A stretch of DNA of 64,000 bases, from positions 1-64,000 of the forward strand of contig JBDLTZ010000214.1 in NCBI GenBank assembly GCA_039805565.1, read 5' to 3'. Position 1 is the stretch's first letter; each line of letters opens with the position of its first letter. Made by a program: the position numbers and the translations under genes. A model generated the notes under the pieces. That model worked only from the letters and a program-made list of their open reading frames with translations, was not told the origin of the DNA and did not search any database. This stretch comes from CALJIC01 sp039805565 (GTDB taxonomy: Bacteria > Chloroflexota > Chloroflexia > Chloroflexales > Roseiflexaceae). Below are positions 50,601 to 57,455 of the stretch, piece after piece.

Positions 50601-50671
50601 TGCCGCACATGATTGGCGACGTGGTGCCGCTGGTGAGCCAGCCGCTGGTGGACTACCTGCACGAGCGCTGA
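47618..50671 (+). CDS. FAD-binding, 4Fe-4S and CCG-domain oxidoreductase (GlcD-GlcF-like fusion)
   Basis: A 1017-residue protein; ATG follows AAGGAG. Residues 1-440 are an FAD-linked oxidase domain (GKATSGYGGAIPVHRGVVVDFHRM, YPTSYPSSTVGGWLAQGGAGVG). About 500-570 hold two 4Fe-4S motifs, CAQCGACVDACP and CTTCESCVVRCP. Two CCG domains follow (YFAGCTASYVEQD... EERCCATP; WHDSCHIGRASGVYEPPRE... ECGKCCGS), as in GlcF and heterodisulfide reductase B. It probably oxidises a 2-hydroxy acid such as glycolate or D-lactate and passes electrons to quinone. The last 115 residues are an unusual Met/Pro-rich tail (LMPKVMDRLMPHMIGD). Part of the second CCG region is duplicated at 52271-52486. Confidence 0.9.
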   Translation: MNAEQRRFLERFGERVTFDATERRLYGHDIAAIPALVAPLIGDTTPDAVVQPTGEHELIELAGWASAEGMPLTPRGKATSGYGGAIPVHRGVVVDFHRMRRVLAVDPLELTATVEPGITWEQLDRVLAEHDLTLCLYPTSYPSSTVGGWLAQGGAGVGSFAYGSFRENVVSARLVLPTGETRDLHGGELDLVADAEGVTGFISRVTLRVMPRAEIRVAALALPDPAALTVFLWAVVERRLPVWSLGFISPTMAALRNRLPAPTHGHSAPCPLPEAYVVTLAFRAEHALAVYAALPALAIEAGGQILGQELAQHEWDSRFSVMAIKRLGPSLVPAEVVVPLEGLAATLDEVRRTVDQPFAAEGVAIRRGRGGAPEVVILGFIPADERSPSYSLVFGLALSVLAIAERHGGRAYSTGMYFAGKAPEVLGEQQLSRLRELKAEIDPAGIMNPGKVLDGGLVGAALRLAQPFEPVVRRLGNAPGARVGERPSQPVGDIPADTAWYAYACAQCGACVDACPQFYGRGWESHSPRGKWFWLREHMEGRAEWDQRMVDTFLACTTCESCVVRCPLGLPVEPSWLKLRGELVQDQGKMTFPPFEIMAASLGAQGNIWAGERERRDAWFPEDLRERHGPGHQAKAVYFAGCTASYVEQDIALGSVRLLDAAGVDFSYLGQEERCCATPMLVAGRWDLFAETMKANIQAVRDAGADTVISSCPACDMMWRQVYPQWAAKLGVEYGITARHYSEVLAEQIQAGAFSFPPSDRPETTVTWHDSCHIGRASGVYEPPRELIRAIPNVRLVEMASNRECGKCCGSVLTLIHEPAVAADLGKTRLDEAVDAGAEKVLALCPCCEFQLRVSAEKKRVPVEVVDLAHFAAEALGYELPDPHPEVKAQWAVFEAMIQLMTPAGFAKLLGTMWPELLEAMPLGMGRAMRVAGRVPGALEAMRPLFPVLFPRLLPLMMPKLMPTMLERVAEMVPMPDYMAAQMPDLMPKVMDRLMPHMIGDVVPLVSQPLVDYLHER

Positions 50672-50710
50672 GGGACCGAGAGCAGGGTTCTTCCGCCGTA
50701 GAGGGTACCG

Positions 50711-50741
50711 AGGACACAGGGGAAGCGCTCCCCTGTGTCCT
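50711..50741 (+). terminator. 13-bp perfect stem after the FAD/Fe-S gene
   Basis: AGGACACAGGGGA (50711-50723), five-base loop, TCCCCTGTGTCCT (50729-50741), then TTAAT. Forty bases past the stop. It shares the CACAG core with the repeat at 15.8 kb. Confidence 0.75.
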
Positions 50742-50903
50742 TTAATGACCACCCGGCAATCGACTACCTTGCCGGTGGCGAAGAGTGTGCCTGCCACGCC
50801 GGCAGTGAGCACGCCCGCCGCGAGGAGCAGCAGGAGCGCGGCGGGCAGCAGTGTCAGGCTGGAGCGGTCTCGCACGGCAGTGCTCGGTGGAGAAGGGGTA
50901 AGG

Positions 50904-51599
50904 TCACGCTTCTACTGTTGGCCATGGCGTCTGTTGCTGCTTGCGGCTCTTCGCATGCGCGACGGTGTGGTACACGCCGGCGGCGATGAAGAGCAGCAAC
51001 GCGGACCAGAAACCCTCCTTGTACTCGATATCCATGGCAGAGCGCGATGCTTCGTAGTCTGTGACGACCTTGAACAGAAACAGGAACGCCATGCCGACGT
51101 ATCCGGCGATGGACGCCAGTAACAGCCGGATCCGCCGCTGCACAAGGCTCACGAGCAGGCCGGCAATGGCTGCAAGGAACGCGATGACCACACCGGGAAT
51201 AGGTTGGACGTACTCCCCCTCCATATTGAAGCCGGTCACTAGGCTCAAACCGCTCACCATGCCGATCTCCATCCCGTTCTCACACGAGATCAGCACGAAC
51301 GGTAGCAGGAAGCTGACAATGATTGCTCCGAACAGGCCCGCCGAGATGCGGCGCTGTGGAAGTGTTGCTGTGCTCACCTTCACCTGCGTCAATCGACGTG
51401 GCGGAGCTGGCGGGCTTACGGCGTGGTTCGGCGGCTCTACGAGAGTCTTCGCAAGCAACACATCGGCGTCGAGCCTCAGGTCGGTCGTGATCCTCTTGCG
51501 GGAATCGGTGCTAAGAAGAGCCTGTCCGCACTGCATGCAGAACTTCGCGGAGGGGAGCATGTCGCTGTTGCACGCGGGGCATGTGCTGTGGGAGGTCAT
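50904..51599 (-). CDS. Zinc-ribbon membrane protein
   Basis: A 231-residue protein. The N-terminus has a zinc ribbon with two Cys pairs (CPACNSDMLPSAKFCMQCGQ), a cytosolic linker, and then about four transmembrane helices: LFGAIIVSFLLPFVLISC, VVIAFLAAIAGLLVSLV, LLASIAGYVGMAFLFLF, and ALLLFIAAGVYHTVAHA. Ribosome site AGGAG is seven bases before the ATG on the minus strand. A ribbon fused to a small membrane bundle is common in uncharacterised bacterial proteins; no specific function known. It faces the FAD/Fe-S gene across a terminator. Confidence 0.8.
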   Translation of the reverse strand: MTSHSTCPACNSDMLPSAKFCMQCGQALLSTDSRKRITTDLRLDADVLLAKTLVEPPNHAVSPPAPPRRLTQVKVSTATLPQRRISAGLFGAIIVSFLLPFVLISCENGMEIGMVSGLSLVTGFNMEGEYVQPIPGVVIAFLAAIAGLLVSLVQRRIRLLLASIAGYVGMAFLFLFKVVTDYEASRSAMDIEYKEGFWSALLLFIAAGVYHTVAHAKSRKQQQTPWPTVEA

Positions 51600-51789
51600 A
51601 GAGATCTCCTGGCGAGGACGAGGGTGCGACGCCGTGGTAGGCTGTAATGCGGTGGTATAGTCCAGTCAGAATTGAAGAAGCGTCAGCGAGCTAATGTAGA
51701 GTGCGACCTTGTAAAGCCTAGGGAGGTTCGCATCTTTCCTGAAGCCTACTCTTCGATAACTCCGCTGACACCCATTGCAGGAGGAGCTA

Positions 51790-51930
51790 TTAGACCTTAT
51801 CACGATTTAAGTGGAGAACCTCATCAGAGTGCGCCAAAACGGTCTTCACCAGAACAACCGAGCTAACGCTGTTCTTGTCTCCCTGAAGCAGTAGATCGAG
51901 ATCGCGAAGATAAATCGTGATAAGGTCTAA
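51790..51930. mobile_element. MITE-like element with perfect 20-bp terminal inverted repeats
   Basis: TTAGACCTTATCACGATTTA (51790-51809) and its exact reverse complement (51911-51930) bound a 101-base interior with no open frame. Total 141 bases. No clear target-site duplication is visible. The form is that of a non-autonomous miniature transposable element; the transposase family is unknown. Confidence 0.5.
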
Positions 51931-52100
51931 CTTCCGCCTGCGCTTGAACCCTTGGCCTACTCGTACCTTTTAATCGGGATAATCTCTATTTCGGTGTGCT
52001 CTGGTATTTTGTCCACGACTATATCGCTCTTTGTCGCGCCAACTGTCGAAGCACTGCGTTTAACTATAGCACAACCCACAGAGCCATCGAAACAGTGTAT

Positions 52101-52170
52101 TGTGGTGTATTGTGGTGTATTGTGGTGTATTGTGGTGTGTTGTGGTGTGTTGTGGTGTGTTGTGGTGTGT
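52101..52170. repeat. 10-bp minisatellite
   Basis: Seven perfect-period units: three TGTGGTGTAT, then four TGTGGTGTGT, with partial units on both sides (52096-52180). The switch from AT to GT ends midway suggests expansion by slippage from two variants. One frame is open through it (Cys/Val/Leu-rich) but has no gene support. Confidence 0.88.
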
Positions 52171-52270
52171 TGTGGTGTTGTAGTGCAGCTGACGGTTCGC
52201 TACCGTACAGAACATGTGAGCGCTCGGAGACGAGCAACGCCAAGCGGCTTAGATACGGCACGCAGGAGCA

Positions 52271-52486
52271 GCCGGCGGTAGCCGCTGACCTCGGCAAGAC
52301 GCGGCTGGACGAGGCGGTGGACGCGGGCGCCGAGAAGGTGCTGGCGCTCTGCCCTTGCTGCGAGTTCCAGCTGCGCGTGAGCGCCGAGAAGAAGCGCGTC
52401 CCGGTCGAGGTGGTGGACCTGGCGCACTTCGTGGCCGAGGCGCTGAGGTACGAGCTGCCGGACCCGCACCCCGAGGTGAAGGCGCA
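52271..52486 (+). pseudogene. Duplicated fragment of the FAD/Fe-S oxidoreductase gene
   Basis: These 216 bases match 50071-50286 at a constant offset of 2200 with five mismatches, all transitions, four of them C-to-T or G-to-A in this copy. They correspond to residues 818-889 of the oxidoreductase (AGAEKVLALCPCCEFQLRVS region). The copy has no start codon or Fe-S partner motifs and ends abruptly at both sides, so it is a dead fragment and not a gene. Confidence 0.93.
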
Positions 52487-52531
52487 TTCATCGCTAGCAT
52501 TTCCCTCGATCGCAGCTCCTGAAGTTGAGGC

Positions 52532-52560
52532 TTGCGCCTATCGCACGCGTGTGCTACAAT
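52532..52560 (+). promoter_or_regulatory. Promoter of the small zinc-ribbon gene
   Basis: TTGCGC (52532-52537), 17-base spacer, TGTGCTACAAT ending at 52560 (-10 TACAAT at 52555-52560). It begins 45 bases after the duplicated fragment. Confidence 0.6.
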
Positions 52561-52642
52561 CGTGTCGCACATTCGTTTCATCGCACTTGCGTTCTACCTG
52601 GGCGTCACATCGCCCCCTGCCGTGACATGTGGGAGGCATGCT

Positions 52643-52873
52643 ATGGCTCTGCTGCTGAAGGACTGCGGGCTCGAGGGGTTCAAGGGATCGGTGCAGCGCT
52701 GCGCCGAGTGTCGGCGGCAGACGGCGCACTTCCACCGGCCGGGCGGCACCCCGATCTGCGGCGTCTGCGGATGCGTGAGCAGCGCCACCGCCCTGCGCGC
52801 GCCCGCGCAGGCCCACCGCGCGGCCCGCGCCAAGGTCCGCGGGCTCATGCCGCTCGCGCTGATGCTGCGGTAG
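52643..52873 (+). CDS. Small zinc-ribbon protein
   Basis: A 76-residue protein, MALLLKDCGLEGFKGSVQRC, with two Cys pairs (CAECRRQTAHFHRPGGTPICGVCG) that should bind one zinc, then a basic Ala/Arg-rich tail. The ribosome site GGGAGG lies close to the ATG and a promoter is upstream. Such small ribbons often bind nucleic acid or protein. Not assigned to a named family. Confidence 0.72.
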   Translation: MALLLKDCGLEGFKGSVQRCAECRRQTAHFHRPGGTPICGVCGCVSSATALRAPAQAHRAARAKVRGLMPLALMLR

Positions 52874-52969
52874 TGCCCCACGAGGCAACGACGAGGGCCG
52901 GGCCGAGCTGCTTGCTCGAACCGGCCCTTGCTGCGTACCCCGGGGAGAGAGCACCCTGGCGCTCCCGCT

Positions 52970-53908
52970 CTACCGCCGCTGGGGCGGCTCCACGAACGGC
53001 GCGCCGTTGCCCGCGCGGGGCGACTCGGCGGCGATCAGCTTCGCCAGCATCGGGCTCCCCGATGGCACCAGCGTCACCGCCGCCTTCGACTCCGCCAGCT
53101 TCTGGTACTCCAGCACCTCAAACAGCGCGTCGGCCACCTGCGGGTCCGTGCTGATGCGGTTGAGCGCCTCGCCGATGATCTGCGGTCTGAGCGCCTCGGC
53201 CTTGGCGAACTCCACCGCCGCCTGCCGCTCGGCAGTGCTGGTGATAATGCTCACCTGGTTCGCGCCGTCCTGCTTGATCGCGCTCGTCACCTGGCGCAGC
53301 CGGTTCACCACCTTGGACTCGATCCCGCGGATCATCTCGTGGTCGCGGAAGTGCACCTTGCGGATATACACCGAGCCGAGCTGGTAGCCCCACTCTGTAG
53401 ACTTCGGCGAGACCTCCTCGCGCACCGCGTGGCTCATCGCGTGGCGGTTCTCTAGCATGTCGCTCAGCGGCAGGTTTGAGAGCGAGCGGATGGTGGCGTT
53501 CGAGACGTTCGCCGCCAGGCTGCCCTGCGGGTCCGCGTTGCGGAACAGGTAGGCCACCGGGTCAGAGACCCTCATCTCATACCAGACGCCCACGCCCATC
53601 GGCGCGCCCTCCTCGGAATTCACCGGCTGCGAGCGCAGGTACTTCTGGTCCAGCCGCATGTCCAGCACATGGCGCTTGCCGAGCCAGTTGACGATGAACG
53701 CCGCCGGGCCGAGCGTGATCGGCAGGAAGTACAGCCCCGGCTCCTTCAGCACGCCGATCACGTTGCCGAACAGCACATAGACGTGGCAGCTCCCCTCCTC
53801 CACGATCGCGTAGATGCCGAGGGCGCGGATGAGGCCGAGCACCATCGGAACGGCGATCAGGCAGAAGACAAATGTGCCGAAGGCGCCGATCAGAAAGTTC
53901 GCCATCAC
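52970..53908 (-). CDS. SPFH/band-7 domain membrane protein, second of a pair
   Basis: A 312-residue stomatin/prohibitin-like protein. An N-terminal membrane segment (FLIGAFGTFVFCLIAVPMVLGLI) precedes the SPFH domain: SCHVYVLFGNVIGVLKEPGLYFLP, VGVWYEMRVSDPVAYLFRN, and a coiled coil (AERQAAVEFAKAEALRPQII). Ribosome site GGAGGTGAAGTG is excellent. Its ATG overlaps the stop of the first band-7 gene by four bases. Pairs of this kind form large ring assemblies in the membrane and often regulate proteases or bound enzymes. No NfeD-type protease is adjacent. Confidence 0.9.
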   Translation of the reverse strand: MMANFLIGAFGTFVFCLIAVPMVLGLIRALGIYAIVEEGSCHVYVLFGNVIGVLKEPGLYFLPITLGPAAFIVNWLGKRHVLDMRLDQKYLRSQPVNSEEGAPMGVGVWYEMRVSDPVAYLFRNADPQGSLAANVSNATIRSLSNLPLSDMLENRHAMSHAVREEVSPKSTEWGYQLGSVYIRKVHFRDHEMIRGIESKVVNRLRQVTSAIKQDGANQVSIITSTAERQAAVEFAKAEALRPQIIGEALNRISTDPQVADALFEVLEYQKLAESKAAVTLVPSGSPMLAKLIAAESPRAGNGAPFVEPPQRR

Positions 53909-54891
53909 TTCACCTCCAGCACAGCGCGCTGTGCGTCGCCGAAGAGCCTCAGCCGCACGCTCCGCACGTAGGCCGGCAGCGCGGCCGGGCCGCTCTGCTT
54001 CAGCACCCGCAGCTGGTCCGCCAGCGCCAGCAGCGGCTCCACCTCGGCCTGCGCCTTGAGCGTCTCGATCTCAACCGCCCGGCGCGACTGGACGATCTTC
54101 TGGTCGGCGCTGGCCTGCGCCAGACTGATGTCGGACGAGACCTGGTTGTGCGCGGTGTTGATCGCCGCCAGCGCCGACTCGACCTCGTGCGGCGGGTCGA
54201 TGCTGGTGATCAGCGAGGCGTCAAAGGTGATACCGTAGCGCGCCTCAGAGGAGAGGCACTCGCGGTCCATCAGCTCGTTCAGGTCACGCATGTTCTTGCG
54301 GAGGTCGTTGATCGACACGCCGATCACCACGTTCCCACCCAACTGGTCCTGGCCGTCTACCAGGGCGGTGCGGCGCGGGGCCTCGAAGTTGGCGATGCGC
54401 TCGCGCAGGATGGAGATGAAGTAGCCCATCACGTGGACGATCGGGGTTTTGACGCCGAACAGGTAGGCGTAGAGGTTCCGCTCGCAGACGCGGTAGCGGA
54501 TCTGGCCGCTCAGTCCGATGTTGAGCTGGTCCTTGGTGACAGCCTCGAGCAGCGTGCCGCCGCTGTTGGCCTTGGCGTCCTCGGCGTCCACGGCCATGTT
54601 CCAGGTCTGCGTGGCCACCGAGACCTTGTAGACCCGCTCCCAGGGCCATTTGAAGTACGGCCCGCCGGGCGGCATAACGCGCACCTGCGGGTAGCGGTAG
54701 CGCTCGCGCTCCTCCGGCCGCAGGTACTCCGAGAAGGGGTCCTCGAGGGTGGTGTCGCCCAGACGCTCGGCACGGCCGAAAATCGTCTTCACAGCGCGCT
54801 CGTTCTGGTCCACCGTGAAGATGCCGGCGGCCAGGTAGCGCAGGAGGAACCACACGACGAAGCCGAAGATACAGCCGACAAGAAAGGACAT
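53905..54891 (-). CDS. SPFH/band-7 domain membrane protein, first of a pair
   Basis: A 328-residue partner of the next gene. Membrane helix at residues 3-23 (FLVGCIFGFVVWFLLRYLAA), then FTVDQNERAVKTIFGRAERLGD, the typical band-7 opening, a domain to about 230 and a coiled coil (ALAAINTAHNQVSSDISLAQA, RRAVEIETLKAQAEVEPLLAL). Ribosome site AAGGAGG before the ATG. Both genes are read together from the 54.9-55.0 kb gap. The two proteins are related in plan but clearly diverged, so they probably form mixed oligomers. Confidence 0.9.
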   Translation of the reverse strand: MSFLVGCIFGFVVWFLLRYLAAGIFTVDQNERAVKTIFGRAERLGDTTLEDPFSEYLRPEERERYRYPQVRVMPPGGPYFKWPWERVYKVSVATQTWNMAVDAEDAKANSGGTLLEAVTKDQLNIGLSGQIRYRVCERNLYAYLFGVKTPIVHVMGYFISILRERIANFEAPRRTALVDGQDQLGGNVVIGVSINDLRKNMRDLNELMDRECLSSEARYGITFDASLITSIDPPHEVESALAAINTAHNQVSSDISLAQASADQKIVQSRRAVEIETLKAQAEVEPLLALADQLRVLKQSGPAALPAYVRSVRLRLFGDAQRAVLEVK

Positions 54892-55042
54892 GAGCGCCTC
54901 CTTGATGTGATGAGACCGGTGGGGAGAGACGGGCTACCTCCATAGGATTCACGTCTGGCGCGTTCGCCTGTCACGCATGTACGCACGCGCGTGTCCCGCG
55001 GTTACATTGGTATGGTAGCACGGAGCTGCTACCGCAGCACGC

Positions 55043-55048
55043 TATAAT
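55043..55048 (+). promoter_or_regulatory. -10 element of the nucleotidyltransferase gene
   Basis: Perfect TATAAT preceded by CACGC, 39 bases before the ATG at 55087. No clear -35. Confidence 0.5.
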
Positions 55049-55086
55049 CGTCGTACGCACCGCGCCGCATCTGAAAGGACCGCGCC

Positions 55087-55869
55087 ATGTTCCCCCACCA
55101 CCAGGACACTATTGAGCGCACCGTCGCTCACTTCCAGAGACAGCCCATTGTCGCGCTGCTGCTCGGCGGCTCGGTGGCCCACGGCTTCGCCACCGAGACG
55201 TCCGACGTCGATATCATGATCGTGGTGGGCGACGAGGAGCACCAGCGCCGCCTCGCGGCCGACGACACGCAGTTCTTCAGCCGCGAGCTGAGCACCTACG
55301 AGGGCGGCTACGTGGACGGAAAGTACATCAGCCCCTCGTTTCTGTCGCTCGTGGAGGAGCGCGGCAGCGAGCCGGCGCGCTTCGCCTTCGCCGACGCCCG
55401 CGTGCTGCTCTCGACGCGCGACGGCCTCGAGACGCAGCTCGCCCGCATCGCGCACTACCCGGTGGAGCGGAAGGCCGCGAACATCGCGCGCTTCCACGCG
55501 CAGCTCAACGCCTGGCACTGGTACGTGGGCGAGGCCGAGCGCCACGACAACGCCTACCTGATGACCACCGCCTGCACAAAGCTCGGGCTGTTCGGCGCCC
55601 GCATGCTGCTGGCACACAACGAGCTACTCTACCCATACCACAAGTGGCTGCCGGCGGTGCTGGCGCGGGCCGCGGAGAAGCCGGCGCGGGCGGTCGAGGC
55701 GCTCGCGGAGCTGACGCGCCGGCCGAACCACGCCGCGGCGGTGGCCTGGTACGAGCTTATCACCGGCTTCCGGCAGTGGGAGAGCGAGCCGACCCTGTGG
55801 CCGAACACCTTCATGCGAGATAGCGAGCTGACCTGGATGAACGACCGTACAGCAGTGGACGACCTGTAG
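55087..55869 (+). CDS. Nucleotidyltransferase domain protein
   Basis: A 260-residue protein with a polymerase-beta-like nucleotidyltransferase core near the N-terminus: LLLGGSVAHGFATETSDVDIMIVV gives the GGS motif and the paired acidic residues D-x-D. The C-terminal 150 residues are mostly helical (YLMTTACTKLGLFGARMLLAHNELLYPYHKWL), a partner domain as in aminoglycoside or MNT-like transferases. Substrate unknown; no HEPN toxin gene is beside it, so a toxin-antitoxin role is not supported. Confidence 0.85.
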   Translation: MFPHHQDTIERTVAHFQRQPIVALLLGGSVAHGFATETSDVDIMIVVGDEEHQRRLAADDTQFFSRELSTYEGGYVDGKYISPSFLSLVEERGSEPARFAFADARVLLSTRDGLETQLARIAHYPVERKAANIARFHAQLNAWHWYVGEAERHDNAYLMTTACTKLGLFGARMLLAHNELLYPYHKWLPAVLARAAEKPARAVEALAELTRRPNHAAAVAWYELITGFRQWESEPTLWPNTFMRDSELTWMNDRTAVDDL

Positions 55870-55926
55870 CCGCGACCTGCGGTATACTGTGGCCGCCCCG
55901 CCGGCCGACTGAGAGCGAGAGAGCAC

Positions 55927-57351
55927 ATGGAGAACTACCAGGGTGCGCCCCCAGCGCAGCCCCTCGGCCCCCCGCCGCCCGCCCGCCGCAGCCCGCTGTT
56001 CTGGGTCGTTCTCGGGCTCGGAGCGCTTGTGCTGGCGCAGGTCTGCGTCGCGGCCGCGCTGTTCGCCGCCGTGCCGTCGGTGCGCGAGCGCGCCATGGCG
56101 GTGCTTGCCCGCCCCTCGGGACCGCCCCCGCCCGAGCGGCCCGGTCTCGCCGGGGGGGTCGAGACGCCCGCGCGGCCGCTGCTGATCGAGGAGAACTTCG
56201 ACCAACCCACCGGCCGCTGGGACCAGTCGCTCGCCCGTGTGGCCGAAGGCGCGCTGGAGCTGCGGATCGACATACCGAACTACGACGGCTACGCGCTCTT
56301 TCTCGGCCCGCCGCCCCCCGAGGCGCCCGCGGCGCCCACCCCGGACCCCGGCGAGCAGTCCCCCGAGCAGCCGGCGCCCGCCGAGCCGCAGTTCGACGCC
56401 GGCGCGGTCGACGACTTCGACATGGCGGTGGACGTCCAACAGGTGGCCGGCGACACGGCGGCCGAGTACGGCATCCGCTTCCGCCAGCAGGGGCCCGGCG
56501 ACTACCTGCTCTTCTCAGTGAGCGGCACCGGGTACTACCGGCTGCTGCGCGTCCGCAACGAGCAGTACGAGCAGGTGGTGCCCTGGACGTTCGACGGCCG
56601 CGTCAGGACCGGCGCAGGGGCCGTGAACCGGCTGCGGGTGGTGGCGCGAGACGCCGAGGTCACCGGCTGGGTCAACGGCGCGCAGGTGGTCCAGGTCCAG
56701 GACGACGTCGACGTGGGCGGGCAGCTCACGCTCGGGCTGCAGACCTACGACGCGGGCGGCGTGGCGGTGCGCTTCGATAACATCGAGGGCCGGGTGGGCG
56801 ACATCGACCTGGCCGAGGACTTTGCCGACCCATCGCGGGCGCGCTGGAGCAGCGGCGGCGCGCAGATCGTCGGCGGCGCCTACGAGATCGTGGCCGGCGC
56901 GGGCATCCAGACCTGGCAGCAGCCGCTGCCCACCGGCTCCTCGCGCGTCGAGGACTTCGTGCTGGAGGTCGACGCGACCCTCGTGAGCGGCGAGGGGGAC
57001 GGCACGGCCTACGGCGTGATGTTCGGCGACGGCGGGTCGTTCGACTTCTACAGCCTCTACATCTTCCCCGAGGGCGGCCTGGCGCTCTACCGCTCCACGA
57101 CAACAGGCGAGGTGGAGGCGCTGCTCCCGCCGGTGCCGGTGGAGCCAGTGAACCCCGGCACCGGCAAGGTGAACACTATCCGCATCGAGGTCAGCGGCAA
57201 CCTGCTGTCGGTAATGATCAACGGCACAGACCTGGGCCAGGCCGAGCTCGACCAGGACATCCAGGGCATGGTGGGGCTGCTGGTCAGCAGCGGCGCCGGC
57301 GAGACACGCGTCCAGTTCGACAACTTCCGCCTGGAGGAGAAGACGCCGTAG
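55927..57351 (+). CDS. Membrane-anchored protein with two concanavalin-like beta domains
   Basis: A 474-residue protein. A proline-rich N-terminus (GAPPAQPLGPPPPARR) and one transmembrane helix (LFWVVLGLGALVLAQVCVAA, about 26-45) are followed by two lectin/laminin-G-like beta sandwiches (about 95-270 and 285-474), each with the signature of DUF1080-type domains (YGIRFRQQGPGDYLLFSVSGTGYYRLLRV; YGVMFGDGGSFDFYSLYIFPEGGLALYRS). The predicted topology places the sandwiches outside. They may bind polysaccharide. TATACT at 55883-55888 is a likely -10. Confidence 0.75.
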   Translation: MENYQGAPPAQPLGPPPPARRSPLFWVVLGLGALVLAQVCVAAALFAAVPSVRERAMAVLARPSGPPPPERPGLAGGVETPARPLLIEENFDQPTGRWDQSLARVAEGALELRIDIPNYDGYALFLGPPPPEAPAAPTPDPGEQSPEQPAPAEPQFDAGAVDDFDMAVDVQQVAGDTAAEYGIRFRQQGPGDYLLFSVSGTGYYRLLRVRNEQYEQVVPWTFDGRVRTGAGAVNRLRVVARDAEVTGWVNGAQVVQVQDDVDVGGQLTLGLQTYDAGGVAVRFDNIEGRVGDIDLAEDFADPSRARWSSGGAQIVGGAYEIVAGAGIQTWQQPLPTGSSRVEDFVLEVDATLVSGEGDGTAYGVMFGDGGSFDFYSLYIFPEGGLALYRSTTTGEVEALLPPVPVEPVNPGTGKVNTIRIEVSGNLLSVMINGTDLGQAELDQDIQGMVGLLVSSGAGETRVQFDNFRLEEKTP

Positions 57352-57408
57352 CACCGCCCCACGCGGGCCTGTCGCCCCAGGAGCGCACCTTTCTTGACTG
57401 TTCTCGCA

Positions 57409-57433
57409 GGGTGGGGCGCAGCCCTGCCCACCC
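57409..57433 (+). terminator. GC hairpin after the membrane lectin-like gene
   Basis: GGGTGGG (57409-57415) with CCCACCC (57427-57433), around the GCGCAGCCCTG loop; 57 bases past the stop. Confidence 0.45.
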
Positions 57434-57455
57434 TTCCTGAGAAAGAACACACGCT

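Larger units (their letters stand above)
51600..52642. other. Gene-poor, lower-GC island
   Basis: About one kilobase without a supported gene, visibly richer in A and T than the rest, especially 51650-52260. It contains the inverted-repeat element (51790-51930), a 10-bp minisatellite (52101-52170) and a duplicated gene fragment (52271-52486), which suggests a patch of repeated insertion and rearrangement. Confidence 0.65.

Noticed and set aside
49079..50875. A 598-codon minus-strand open frame
   Set aside because: Antisense to the FAD/Fe-S oxidoreductase, whose iron-sulfur motifs are unmistakable.
52097..52180. CRISPR-like regular repeats
   Set aside because: The period is 10 bases with no spacers, and no cas gene is nearby. 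It is a minisatellite.
55087..55869. MNT-type antitoxin of a toxin-antitoxin pair
   Set aside because: No HEPN-domain gene is adjacent and the protein is longer than typical MNT antitoxins.
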